Below, one piece after another: positions 7,964-16,294 of a DNA stretch of 64,000 nucleotides (the first letter of the stretch is position 1; the number at the start of each line of letters is the position of its first letter). This DNA is from Streptomyces hilarionis (lineage in GTDB: Bacteria; Actinomycetota; Actinomycetes; Streptomycetales; Streptomycetaceae): contig NZ_JAHHIT010000040.1 in NCBI RefSeq assembly GCF_024539675.1, positions 1 to 64,000 of the forward strand, written 5' to 3'. Position numbers and translations under genes: made by a program. The notes beneath the pieces are model-generated. The model saw only the letters and a list, made by a program, of their open reading frames with translations, was not told where the DNA came from and did not search any database.

Positions 7964-8625
7964 CGCTTCACCGCCAGTCGCTTGCTGAGCCGGCCGAGGA
8001 TGAGGCCGGTGGGCAGGGTCAGAACCACGAACCCGAACGCGAAGACCGCGCCGATGAGCAGCGTCTGCGCCTCGTTCTCGATCATCGTCTTCATGAGGGA
8101 GGCGGCCTCGGCGACGCCGATGGCGGCCGCCACCGTGGTGTTCTTGGTCAGCGCGATCAGGACGTTGGCCAGCGGGCCGATGACCGAGCGGAAGGCCTGC
8201 GGCAGGACGACGAGCGTCAGCGTCTGGCTGAAGCTCAGGCCGATGGCCCGGGCCGCCTCCGCCTGGCCCAGCGGCACGGTGTTGATGCCGGAGCGGATCG
8301 CTTCGCAGACGAAGGCCGAGGTGTAGGCGATCAGACTGAGCACGGCCAGCCGGAAGCCCTGGACGTCGAAGTCGTCGCTGCCCATGGTCATGCCGAAGAT
8401 GTCGGCGAGACCGAGTGAGCTGAACAGGATGATGACCGTCAGGGGGATGTTCCGCACGACGTTGACGTAGACGGTGCCGAACCCGCGCATCAGCGGGACG
8501 GGGCTCACCCGCATCGCGGCCAGCAGGGTGCCCCAGATCAGGGATCCCACGGCGGAGACGGCGGTGAGCTTCACCGTCATCCAGAACGCCCCTAGGACGT
8601 CGTAACCATCAAGAAAGTCGAACAC
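7960..8625 (-). CDS. gluC: glutamate ABC transporter permease GluC
   Basis: 221 aa, the usual size for this permease class. Five predicted membrane segments, with the EAA loop 'EAARAIGLSFSQTLTLVVLPQAF' at about residues 125-147. It pairs with GluD to form the heterodimeric channel. It overlaps gluD and follows gluB after a 115-bp gap that contains a GC-rich hairpin, so its expression may be lower than that of gluB. Confidence 0.92.
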   Translation of the reverse strand: MFDFLDGYDVLGAFWMTVKLTAVSAVGSLIWGTLLAAMRVSPVPLMRGFGTVYVNVVRNIPLTVIILFSSLGLADIFGMTMGSDDFDVQGFRLAVLSLIAYTSAFVCEAIRSGINTVPLGQAEAARAIGLSFSQTLTLVVLPQAFRSVIGPLANVLIALTKNTTVAAAIGVAEAASLMKTMIENEAQTLLIGAVFAFGFVVLTLPTGLILGRLSKRLAVKR

Positions 8626-8670
8626 GATCTCCCGCGCTTCCGGCTGGGTGGCGTATGGGAAGGGTGCGGT

Positions 8671-8704
8671 GCGCCGCCGCCGTGATCGCGACGGACGGCG
8701 GCGC
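8671..8704 (-). terminator. intercistronic hairpin between gluB and gluC (possible attenuator)
   Basis: 8671-8683 pairs with 8691-8704 (core GCGCCGCCG/CGGCGGCGC, one bulged base, 7-nt loop). It lies between the binding-protein gene and the permease genes. Such hairpins commonly stabilise the binding-protein mRNA or attenuate downstream transcription; which applies here is inference. Confidence 0.5.
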
Positions 8705-8740
8705 GCCGCAGGAACCCCGCAGGGTGGGCCGTGGCCCGGA

Positions 8741-9595
8741 CTACTTGACGATGACGCCGATCTTCGGCGCGGGCTCGTTCTTGTAGTCGGCCGGGCCGAA
8801 GTTGTCCTTGACGGCCTTGTCCCACGCGCCGTCCTTGACCATCTGCTCCAGCGCCTTGTTGATCTTGTCCACGGTCGCGGTGTCGCCCTTCTTGACGCCG
8901 ATGCCGTAGTTCTCGTTGCTGAGCTTCAGGCCCGCGAGCTTGAACTTGCCCTTGTACTGGTCCTGGGAGGCGAAGCCGGCGAGGATCGAGTCGTCGGTGG
9001 TGACCGCTTCGACCGCGCCGCTCTGCAGACCGGCGATGCACTCCGAGTAGGAGCTCACCTTCTTGAGGTTCGCGTCGGGGGCGATCGTCTTCTTGACGTT
9101 CTGCGCCGAGGTCGAACCGGTCACGGAACACAGCTTCTTGCCGTTGAGGTCCGTGCCCTTGGCGATGTCGGAGTCGGACTTGATCAACAGGTCCTGGTGG
9201 GCCAGCAGGTACGGGCCGGCGAAGTCGACCTTCTGCTTGCGCTCGTCGTTGATCGAGTAGGTGGCGGCGATGAACTTGACGTCACCGCGCGCGAGGGCGT
9301 TCTCGCGGTCGGCGCTCTTGGTCTCGACGAACTCGATCTGGTCCGGCTTGTAGCCGAGCTGCTTGGCGACGTACGTGGCGACGTCGACGTCGAAGCCGGC
9401 GAAGGACCCGTCGGGCTTCTTCAGGCCGAGGCCGGGCTGGTCGAACTTGATGCCGACCTTGATCTTGCCGCCGCCGCCGCTTCCGGCGCTGGAGCCGCTT
9501 CCGGCGTCGTCCTTGTTGTCGCCGCCGCACGCGGTGGCGGTCAGGGCGAGGACGAGGGCTGCGGCCGAGGCGGCGGTGACCTTGCGAAGCTTCAT
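8741..9595 (-). CDS. gluB: glutamate-binding lipoprotein GluB
   Basis: 284 aa from the ATG at 9595; the longer open frame upstream lacks lipoprotein logic. A lipoprotein signal of ~22 residues ends at C23 ('LALTATACGGD'). A Ser/Gly linker is followed by a family-3 periplasmic-binding fold containing 'VGIKFDQPGLGLKKPDGSFAGFDVDVA' and the conserved 'ATYSINDERKQKVDFAGPYL'. Tethered to the outer face of the membrane, it captures glutamate for GluCD. It lies 64 bp downstream of gluA and upstream of the hairpin before gluC. Confidence 0.93.
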   Translation of the reverse strand: MKLRKVTAASAAALVLALTATACGGDNKDDAGSGSSAGSGGGGKIKVGIKFDQPGLGLKKPDGSFAGFDVDVATYVAKQLGYKPDQIEFVETKSADRENALARGDVKFIAATYSINDERKQKVDFAGPYLLAHQDLLIKSDSDIAKGTDLNGKKLCSVTGSTSAQNVKKTIAPDANLKKVSSYSECIAGLQSGAVEAVTTDDSILAGFASQDQYKGKFKLAGLKLSNENYGIGVKKGDTATVDKINKALEQMVKDGAWDKAVKDNFGPADYKNEPAPKIGVIVK

Positions 9596-9659
9596 GGAGA
9601 ACGTCCTTAGAAGAGTGATGAAGTACTGCGTGCGGTGCGGGGTCCGGCGGAGCTGCGGG

Positions 9660-10436
9660 TCAGTGGTGCAGGATCTTCGACAGGAAGTCCTTGGCACGGT
9701 CGCTGCGCGGGTTGCTGAAGAACTGGTCGGGCGCAGCCTCTTCGACGATGCGTCCGTCCGCCATGAACACCACGCGGTTTGCAGCCGATCGTGCGAAACC
9801 CATCTCGTGGGTGACGACGATCATCGTCATGCCGTCCCGGGCCAGCTGCTGCATGACCTCCAGGACCTCGTTGATCATCTCGGGGTCCAGGGCCGACGTC
9901 GGCTCGTCGAAGAGCATGACCTTCGGGTCCATCGCCAGCGCGCGGGCGATGGCGACGCGCTGCTGCTGTCCGCCGGAGAGCTGCGCGGGGTACTTGTCCG
10001 CCTGGGTTCCCACACCGACCCGGTCCAGGAGGGCGCGTGCCTTCTCCTCGGCCTGCGCCTTGTCCGCCTTGCGGACCTTGATCTGGCCGAGCATCACGTT
10101 CTCGAGCACGGTCTTGTGCGCGAACAGGTTGAACGACTGGAAGACCATGCCGACGTCGGCGCGCAGCCGGGCCAGCGCCTTGCCCTCCTGGGGCAGCGGC
10201 TTCCCGTCGATGCTGATCGCGCCGTCGTCGATCGTCTCCAGACGGTTGATCGTGCGGCACAGCGTCGACTTCCCGGACCCGGAGGGGCCGATCACCACGA
10301 CGACCTCTCCGCGGGCGATCGTCAGGTCGATGTCCTGGAGAACGTGCAACGCGCCGAAGTGCTTGTTGACGCTCTTCAGGACGACCAGGTCACCGCTCGT
10401 GACCGCGTCCTCCTTGGTCACCGATACTTCGGTCAT
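9660..10436 (-). CDS. gluA: glutamate ABC transporter ATP-binding protein GluA
   Basis: 258 aa. Complete ABC ATPase: Walker A 'GPSGSGKST' at ~50-58, Q-loop 'VFQSFNLF', signature '[15 protein letters not shown]', Walker B '[12 protein letters not shown]', and H-loop 'VTHEMGFAR'. Polar amino-acid (GlnQ/HisP) subfamily. First gene of the gluABCD operon, transcribed away from gluR; the 334-bp divergent region holds a candidate GluR site. Confidence 0.93.
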   Translation of the reverse strand: MTEVSVTKEDAVTSGDLVVLKSVNKHFGALHVLQDIDLTIARGEVVVVIGPSGSGKSTLCRTINRLETIDDGAISIDGKPLPQEGKALARLRADVGMVFQSFNLFAHKTVLENVMLGQIKVRKADKAQAEEKARALLDRVGVGTQADKYPAQLSGGQQQRVAIARALAMDPKVMLFDEPTSALDPEMINEVLEVMQQLARDGMTMIVVTHEMGFARSAANRVVFMADGRIVEEAAPDQFFSNPRSDRAKDFLSKILHH

Positions 10437-10503
10437 CGCTCTGGTGCTCCGTCCTCCTCGGTTTCGCTGGACAGTAGTGACCTGCCGCGACCAGCGTCAT
10501 TAC

Positions 10504-10544
10504 ATCTGAGGGGAATCTGAGGATCACGATCCGATAGCAATCGG
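10504..10544. promoter_or_regulatory. candidate GluR operator in the gluA/gluR divergent region
   Basis: ATCTGAGG occurs at 10504-10511 and again at 10515-10522, exactly 11 bp apart. That is the direct-repeat spacing typically bound by OmpR-family response-regulator dimers. Next to it is an inverted repeat TCCGAT-AGCA-ATCGGA (10530-10545). The region 10437-10770 holds no gene. Assigning these sites to GluR is inference from position and repeat geometry. Confidence 0.5.
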
Positions 10545-10770
10545 ACACATGTCGTAGCACTTGTGACCTGCGGCCGTATCGGCCGGATAACGGAAGGCGC
10601 GTGCAACCGGAACTCGCTTGACTGCGTCCTCGTCCATCAGCGTCACTGCCATGATGCACCCACGCGTGTGCGCGCTGTCTTTCGCGCGTTCGTCACGGGT
10701 TCGCGAAACCGCAGGCCTGTCGGAGTGAGTCAGACCGTATGTCCGAGGAAGTGAACAGGAGGAGGCCGGC

Positions 10771-11457
10771 ATGAGACTGCTGCTCGTCGAGGACGACAAC
10801 CATGTCGCCGCCGCGCTGTCCGCCGTCCTCAAACGGCACGGTTTCGACGTCACCCACGCGCGCAGCGGCGAGGAGGCCCTCCAGGCGCTCGTCCCGGAGG
10901 GAGCCGGCTTCGGGGTCGTCCTGCTCGACCTCGGCCTGCCCGACCAGGACGGCTACGAGGTCTGCGGCAAGATCCGCAAGCGCACCGCCACTCCGGTGAT
11001 CATGGTGACGGCCCGTTCCGACGTGCGTTCCCGTATTCATGGCCTCAACCTGGGCGCCGACGACTACGTGGTGAAGCCCTACGACACGGGGGAACTGCTC
11101 GCCCGGATCCACGCCGTCAGCCGTCGCACCGTCCCCGACGACCCGGCCACCGCCCAGGACAGCGCGCTGCGCCTGGGGCCGGTGCAGATCGAACTGCCGA
11201 CCCGGCGCGTCACGGTGGACGGCGCGGCCGTCCAGCTGACCCGCAAGGAGTTCGACCTCCTGGCGCTGCTCGCCCAGCGGCCCGGCGTGGTCTTCCGCCG
11301 GGAGCAGATCATCAGCGAGGTGTGGCGCACCAGCTGGGAGGGGACCGGGCGCACCCTGGAGGTCCATGTGGCCTCGCTGCGCGCCAAGCTGCGCATGCCC
11401 GCGCTGATCGAGACCGTGCGCGGCGTCGGCTACCGGCTCGTCGCCCCGGCCGCGTAG
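10771..11457 (+). CDS. gluR: OmpR-family response regulator GluR
   Basis: 228 aa. Receiver domain (1-~115) with acidic pocket D8/D9, phospho-acceptor D53 in 'LLDLGLPDQDG', and K in 'VVKPYD'. C-terminal winged helix (~130-226) ends 'VETVRGVGYRL'-like. A strong Shine-Dalgarno (AGGAGG) sits ~8 nt before the ATG. It is divergent from gluABCD and followed after 12 bp by the kinase gene. In S. coelicolor the GluR-GluK pair senses glutamate and controls glutamate uptake (established); assignment here rests on family plus identical neighbourhood. Confidence 0.88.
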   Translation: MRLLLVEDDNHVAAALSAVLKRHGFDVTHARSGEEALQALVPEGAGFGVVLLDLGLPDQDGYEVCGKIRKRTATPVIMVTARSDVRSRIHGLNLGADDYVVKPYDTGELLARIHAVSRRTVPDDPATAQDSALRLGPVQIELPTRRVTVDGAAVQLTRKEFDLLALLAQRPGVVFRREQIISEVWRTSWEGTGRTLEVHVASLRAKLRMPALIETVRGVGYRLVAPAA

Positions 11458-11469
11458 CGGGGACCGCGG

Positions 11470-12879
11470 TTGCGTACACGTCTCCTGCCGCTGCTCATCG
11501 TCCTGATGGCGGCCGTGCTGCTGGCCCTCGGGGTGCCGCTGGCGATCAGCGTGGCCGGCGCCCAGCAGCAGAAGGTCGTCGTCGACCGCATCGACGACAC
11601 CGCGCGCTTCGCGGCGCTCGCCCAGTTCGTGACCGCCTCGTCGGGCGCGAGCGACACCACGGCGGCGTCCACCAACGAGCGGCGCGCGACCCTCGGCCGG
11701 GAGCTCGCCAGCTACTACGACGTCTACGGCATTCGCGCCGGTGTCTTCTACGGCACCGACACGCCCATGGCTCATGCCCCGCGCGACTGGTACCTCCCCG
11801 CATCGGGTGAGGTGCGGGACGCCTTCGACGAGGCGCTCCTCAGCCGTCGCAGTCACGACCCCCGGCAGGTGTGGCCGTGGCAGCGCAACCGGCTCGTCGT
11901 GGCGTCGCCGGTCATCCGGGACGGCGACGTCGTCGCGGTCGTCGTCACGGACTCGCCCACCGGGCCCATGCGGTCGAGGATCCTGCACGGCTGGCTGGTC
12001 ATCGGCGCGGGCGAGGTCGCCGCGATGCTGCTGGCCATCGGCGCCGCGCTGCGGCTGACCGGCTGGGTGCTGCGACCGGTGCGGGTCCTGGACGCCACCA
12101 CCCACGAGATCGCGAGCGGCCGGCTGAAATCCCGGGTCGCGGTGGGCGGCGGGCCGCCGGAACTGCGGCGGCTGGCCGGAGCGTTCAACGAGATGGCGGA
12201 CAACGTCGAGAACGTGCTGGAACAGCAGCGCGCGTTCGTCGCCGACGCCTCCCACCAACTGCGCAACCCGCTCGCGGCCCTGCTGCTGCGCATCGAGCTG
12301 CTGGCCTACGAGCTCCCCGAGGGCAACGAGGAGATCGCCTCGGTTCAGAACGAGGGCAAGCGCCTGGCCCAGGTCCTGGACGACCTGCTGGACCTCGCCC
12401 TCGCCGAGCACGCCGAGGCCGACCTGCGCGTCACCGACATCGGCGCGCTGGCCGCCGAGCGGGTGGCCGCCTGGGCGCCCACCGCCGAGGCCAAGGGCGT
12501 GCGACTGGTGGGCGACTGCCCGCCCACCACGGCATGGGCCGACCCGGTGACGCTCTCCAGCGCCCTGGACGCCGTCATCGACAACGCCGTGAAGTTCACC
12601 CCGCGCGGCGAGTGCGTCGAGGTCGTCGTGGCGGCCGACGGCGACACCTCGACCGTCGTCGTGACCGACAACGGGCCGGGCCTCACCGACGAGGAGCTCA
12701 CGCGCGTGGGCGACCGGTTCTGGCGCAGCGGCCGCCACCAGAACGTCAAGGGCTCGGGCCTGGGCCTGTCCATCTCCCGGGCCCTGCTCGCGGCGGGCGG
12801 CGGCTCGCTGTCGTACGCCCACCACGAGCCGAGCGGACTGACGGCGACGGTGTCGGTGCCCCGCTCGCCGACGGCGTGA
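11470..12879 (+). CDS. gluK: sensor histidine kinase GluK
   Basis: 469 aa from TTG. TM1 at ~5-27, an extracytoplasmic sensor region of ~140 residues, TM2 at ~178-198, a HAMP domain ('LRPVRVLDATTHEIASGRLKSRV'), HisKA with phosphorylated H262 in 'DASHQLRNPLAALLLRIELL', and HATPase_c with N box 'VIDNAVKFT', G1 'DNGPGL' and G2 'GSGLGLSIS'. It sits in the membrane and phosphorylates GluR. The downstream, convergent TAXI-type binding protein gene is a potential partner in ligand sensing. Confidence 0.88.
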   Translation: MRTRLLPLLIVLMAAVLLALGVPLAISVAGAQQQKVVVDRIDDTARFAALAQFVTASSGASDTTAASTNERRATLGRELASYYDVYGIRAGVFYGTDTPMAHAPRDWYLPASGEVRDAFDEALLSRRSHDPRQVWPWQRNRLVVASPVIRDGDVVAVVVTDSPTGPMRSRILHGWLVIGAGEVAAMLLAIGAALRLTGWVLRPVRVLDATTHEIASGRLKSRVAVGGGPPELRRLAGAFNEMADNVENVLEQQRAFVADASHQLRNPLAALLLRIELLAYELPEGNEEIASVQNEGKRLAQVLDDLLDLALAEHAEADLRVTDIGALAAERVAAWAPTAEAKGVRLVGDCPPTTAWADPVTLSSALDAVIDNAVKFTPRGECVEVVVAADGDTSTVVVTDNGPGLTDEELTRVGDRFWRSGRHQNVKGSGLGLSISRALLAAGGGSLSYAHHEPSGLTATVSVPRSPTA

Positions 12880-12912
12880 GCGCGCCCCGGGCGAAGGCCC
12901 TGCGGCCGGCGC

Positions 12913-13926
12913 CTACGGCTTGACCGAGCGGTAGTAGCTCCGGGCGCCCTGGTGCAGCTTGAGGGGGTCGGTGTAGATGGCGGTGCGCAGGTCGACCAGC
13001 TGGGCGGAGTGCACGTGCGCGCCGATGCCGTCCCGGCTCCTGATCACGGTGCGGGTCACCCACTCGGTGAGCCGGGGGGCCATGTCCGTGCGGGTGATCA
13101 GCAGGTTGGACACCGCGATCGTCGGCACGGAGGAGCCGTTCTGGATGGTGGGGTAGGCCGACTCGGGCATGTTCGCGGCCCGGTAGTAGCCGGTGGAGTC
13201 GTCCTGGTCGTGCATCTCGGCGACGAGTTCGGAGCTGATCGGCACGAACCGGAAGGTGTAGGTGTCGGCCAGCTTCTCCAGCCCCGCGGTCGGCACCCCG
13301 CCGGACCAGAAGAAGGCGTCGATCTTGCCGCGCTTCAGCTTCTCGGGGCCGGTGTCGATGCCCTCCGACTCGGCCTTGATGTCCTTCACCGGGTCCAGGC
13401 CCGCCGCCCTGAGCACCCGCTCCGCGATCAGGCGCACACCGGAGCGGGGCAGGCCCGTCGCCACGGTTCTGCCCCGCAGATCCGCGATGGAGCGGATGTC
13501 CGAGTCGCGGTCCACCACGAGCTGGACGTAGTCGTCGTACAGCCGGGCCACCCCGCGCAGTTCGGCGGCCCCGCCGGGGTGCTGCGACTCGTAGGCCTGC
13601 ACGGCGTCGGCCGCGGCGATGGTGAAGTCGGCCTCGCCGGTCGCCACGCGCTCGACGTTCTCCGGGGACCCGTTGCTCGTCGTCAGGTTCACGTCCAGAT
13701 CGGGCATGTCCCTGGCGAGCGCGTCGCGCAGCTGGCTGCCGTACTCGTAGTAGACGCCGCTCGTCGTGCCCGTGCTGAAGGTGATCGAACCGCTCGGCGG
13801 CTCCTCGCCCAGCGGCAGCAGCCACCACAGCAGCAGTCCCATGACGACGAGGACGGCGGCGGCCGCGCCCCCCAGGACGCCGCGCCTGCCGGGACGTCCG
13901 CCGGGACGGGAGAACACCTTGGACAT
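12913..13926 (-). CDS. TAXI-family solute-binding protein, membrane-anchored, no TRAP permease
   Basis: 337 aa from the ATG at 13926. Residues ~14-36 form one hydrophobic segment with no lipobox, so probably an uncleaved anchor. The rest is a TAXI (NMT1-like) binding fold: 'ITFSTGTTSGVYYEYGSQLRDAL' near the start, 'LTTSNGSPENVERVATGEADFTIAAADA', and 'GLPRSGVRLIAERVLRAAGL'. TAXI proteins normally deliver substrate (glutamate in a Thermus example) to a TRAP 4TM-12TM permease, but none is present here. The gene is convergent with gluK (33 bp between stops). It may be a receptor for the kinase rather than a transporter part; that is inference. Confidence 0.85.
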   Translation of the reverse strand: MSKVFSRPGGRPGRRGVLGGAAAAVLVVMGLLLWWLLPLGEEPPSGSITFSTGTTSGVYYEYGSQLRDALARDMPDLDVNLTTSNGSPENVERVATGEADFTIAAADAVQAYESQHPGGAAELRGVARLYDDYVQLVVDRDSDIRSIADLRGRTVATGLPRSGVRLIAERVLRAAGLDPVKDIKAESEGIDTGPEKLKRGKIDAFFWSGGVPTAGLEKLADTYTFRFVPISSELVAEMHDQDDSTGYYRAANMPESAYPTIQNGSSVPTIAVSNLLITRTDMAPRLTEWVTRTVIRSRDGIGAHVHSAQLVDLRTAIYTDPLKLHQGARSYYRSVKP

Positions 13927-13996
13927 GCCAGCGATCCTGCCAGCCCGCACGAGGTGCTGGCCAGGGCGGGGCTCACAGCCCCCGGAACGCACAGGC

Positions 13997-14019
13997 CTGT
14001 CAGTGCCTGTCGCTACAGT
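13997..14019 (+). promoter_or_regulatory. RecA-NDp/PafBC-type promoter of the MazG-like gene
   Basis: CTGTCAGTG (13997-14005), 8 bp, then TACAGT (14014-14019). The mycobacterial RecA-NDp consensus is TTGTCRGTG-N8-TAnnnT, so only the first base differs. The ATG follows 7 nt after the hexamer, implying a leaderless mRNA. Confidence 0.65.
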
Positions 14020-14026
14020 CGGCGGC

Positions 14027-14431
14027 ATGAGTACCTCGCCCGCCGATCTGGTCCGTGAGTTCCACCGCGCCTTCGGGCTCGACGTCCGCTCCACGCCGAC
14101 CGAGGTGCCGCCGGCTCTCGCCGAGCAGCGCAAGAACCTGCTCGCCGAGGAGGCGGCGGAGGTCGCCGAGGTGTCGCACGGAGGCCTGCTGGACCGGCTG
14201 GCGCACGAGCTGGCCGACGTCGTCTACGTCGCCTACGGCACGGCGCTGGTGCACGGGATCGACCTCGACGCGGTGCTCGTCGAGATCCACCGCTCCAACA
14301 TGACCAAGATCGGCCCCGACGGCCGGATCGCCCGCCGCGCCGACGGCAAGGTGCTCAAGGGCGAGCACTACCGGGCGCCCGACGTCTCGGCGGTCCTGCG
14401 CCGACAGGGCTGGAGACCTGAGGGGGCCTGA
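14027..14431 (+). CDS. MazG-like nucleotide pyrophosphohydrolase
   Basis: 134 aa from the ATG at 14027; a longer open frame upstream is rejected because the promoter lies in it. All-alpha NTP-PPase/PRA-PH fold: 'NLLAEEAAEVAEVS' gives the metal-binding ExxE, and 'HELADVVYVAYGTALVHGIDLD' gives the ExxD pair. Then follows 'EIHRSNMTKIGPDG' and a C-terminal 'GKVLKGEHYRAPD' shared with small MazG-like proteins. The expected activity is hydrolysis of (d)NTPs, often damaged or non-canonical, to monophosphates. A DNA-damage-type promoter supports a pool-sanitising role. Confidence 0.85.
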   Translation: MSTSPADLVREFHRAFGLDVRSTPTEVPPALAEQRKNLLAEEAAEVAEVSHGGLLDRLAHELADVVYVAYGTALVHGIDLDAVLVEIHRSNMTKIGPDGRIARRADGKVLKGEHYRAPDVSAVLRRQGWRPEGA

Positions 14432-14481
14432 TCCGGCCGGCCGCGCCCGGGCCGCGCACGGCGAGCGTCCCACCGGCGCCC

Positions 14482-15708
14482 TCAGTCGCCCACCGGCGTC
14501 TGCGGTCGCGTCTCGGCCGGCAGCTCCGGCACCGCGGCCGGGCCGCCGGGCGCCCGGCGGCGCGTCCACCGCGTGGCGAGCGGCTCGGTGAAGCGCGCCG
14601 TGAGGGGGCCCAGCACGACCAGGATCAGCACGTACGCCGTGGCCAGCGGTCCGAGGGAGGGCTCGATGCCGGCGGTGACCGCCAGCCCGGCGATGACGAT
14701 CGAGAACTCGCCGCGGGCCACCAGCGCACCGCCCGCCCGCCAGCGTCCCTTGACCGAGATCCCGGCCCGCCGGGCGGCCCAGTAGCCGGTGGCGATCTTC
14801 GTCGCGGCGGTGACGACGGCCAGCGCGAGGGCCGGCACGAGGACGGGAGGGATGCTCGCCGGGTCGGTGTGCAGCCCGAAGAAGACGAAGAACACGGCGG
14901 CGAACAGGTCCCGCAGCGGGCTCAGCAGCGTGTGCGCGCCCTCGGCGACCTCGCCGGACAGCGCGATGCCGACGAGGAACGCGCCGACCGCCGCCGACAC
15001 CTGCAACTGCTGTGCCACACCCGCGACCAGGATCGTCAGCCCCAGCACGACGAGGAGCAGCTTCTCCGGGTCGTCGCTCGACACGAAGCGCGAGATCACC
15101 CGGCCGTAGCGCACCGCGGCGAAGAGCACGAGCCCCGCGACGCCCAGCGCGACCGCCAGGGTCATGCTGCCGGCCGCCAGTCCCACCCCGGCCACCAGCG
15201 CGGTGACGATCGGCAGGTAGACGGCCATGGCCAGGTCCTCCAGCACCAGCACGCTGAGGATCACCGGCGTCTCCCGGTTGCCGACCCGTCCCAGGTCGCC
15301 GAGCACCTTGGCGATCACCCCGGAGGAGGAGATCCAGGTGACCCCGGCCAGCACCACGGCCGCCACCGGCCCCCAGCCGAGCAGCAGCGCGGCGGCGGCC
15401 CCGGGCAGGGCGTTCAGGGCGCAGTCGACCAGACCGGACGGGTAGTGGGCCTTGAGGTTGGAGACCAGATCGCTCGCCGTGTACTCGAGGCCCAGCATCA
15501 GCAGCAGCAGGATGACGCCGATCTCGGCGCCGGTGGCCACGAACTCCTCGCTCGCGCCGAGGGGCAGCAGCCCGCCCTCTCCGAAGGCCAGTCCGGCCAG
15601 CAGGTAGAGCGGGATCGGCGAGAACCGGAACCGGGCCGCGAACCGGCCGAGCAGGCCGAGGCAGAGGATGATGGAACCGAACTCGATCAGCAGGACGGCG
15701 GAGTGCAC
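14482..15708 (-). CDS. CPA2-type cation:proton antiporter (KhtU/KefB-like)
   Basis: About 408 aa from the GTG at 15708; the frame extends 14 codons further without support. Twelve or thirteen hydrophobic segments of the Na+/H+ exchanger fold, starting 'AVLLIEFGSIILCLGLLGRFAARF' and including 'GVILLLLMLGLEYTASDL' and 'GVIAKVLGDLGRVGNRETPVILSVLVLEDLAMAVYLPI', where the polar/acidic ion-path residues lie. No RCK domain is fused; it is instead encoded by the adjacent gene 4 bp upstream. This matches the KhtTU arrangement of Bacillus, which exports K+ in exchange for protons. Confidence 0.85.
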   Translation of the reverse strand: MHSAVLLIEFGSIILCLGLLGRFAARFRFSPIPLYLLAGLAFGEGGLLPLGASEEFVATGAEIGVILLLLMLGLEYTASDLVSNLKAHYPSGLVDCALNALPGAAAALLLGWGPVAAVVLAGVTWISSSGVIAKVLGDLGRVGNRETPVILSVLVLEDLAMAVYLPIVTALVAGVGLAAGSMTLAVALGVAGLVLFAAVRYGRVISRFVSSDDPEKLLLVVLGLTILVAGVAQQLQVSAAVGAFLVGIALSGEVAEGAHTLLSPLRDLFAAVFFVFFGLHTDPASIPPVLVPALALAVVTAATKIATGYWAARRAGISVKGRWRAGGALVARGEFSIVIAGLAVTAGIEPSLGPLATAYVLILVVLGPLTARFTEPLATRWTRRRAPGGPAAVPELPAETRPQTPVGD

Positions 15709-15712
15709 CCGA

Positions 15713-16198
15713 TCACTCCCGACCGAGGATCGCGGCGGCCGCGTCCACACCCTCGCGGGTGCCGACGACGATGAGCGTGTCGCCTCCCGCGAGCCGGAAG
15801 TCCGGGGCGGGGGACGGTATCGCCTCGGCCCGCCGCAGCACCGCCACGATCGAGGCGCCGGTCTCGGTGCGCATCCTGGTCTCGCCCAGCAACCGCCCGT
15901 TCCAGCGCGAGGTGGCCGCCACCTCCACGCGCTCGGCGACCAGCCCCAGGTCCGTCGTGTAGAGCAGGCTCGCGCTGTGATGGGACGGCATCAGCGCGTC
16001 GATCAGCGCGCCCGCCTCGGCGCCGGTCAGCCGCAGCGACTGGGCGCAGGAGTCGGGGTCGTCGGTCCGGTACAGGTTCACGGTGCGCGCGCCGTCGCGG
16101 TGCGCCACGACGGACAGCTGGCGCTGCTCCCGCGTCACGAGGTCGTACCGGACTCCGATGCCCGGCAGCGGAGTCGTTCGCAGGCGTGGCGCAGACAC
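15713..16198 (-). CDS. TrkA-C (RCK_C) regulatory subunit of the antiporter (KhtT-like)
   Basis: 161 aa. The N-terminal ~75 residues are a KhtT-type domain ('TTPLPGIGVRYDLVTREQRQLSVVAHRDGARTVNLY'). The C-terminal part is a TrkA-C fold ('GLVAERVEVAATSRWNGRLLGETRMRTETGASIVAVLRR' to 'GGDTLIVVGTREGVDAAAAIL'). In the family this cytosolic protein gates the antiporter in response to nucleotides such as c-di-AMP. It is first in a two-gene operon with the antiporter (4-bp gap). Confidence 0.85.
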   Translation of the reverse strand: MSAPRLRTTPLPGIGVRYDLVTREQRQLSVVAHRDGARTVNLYRTDDPDSCAQSLRLTGAEAGALIDALMPSHHSASLLYTTDLGLVAERVEVAATSRWNGRLLGETRMRTETGASIVAVLRRAEAIPSPAPDFRLAGGDTLIVVGTREGVDAAAAILGRE

Positions 16199-16294
16199 GT
16201 TTCTTCCCCTGAGTGGTCGTGGGCGGTGCTACCGGGACGTCTCCTCGCGGGTGCCCGGAAACGCCATGCTGCCACCTGCCCGTACCGTGACGAC

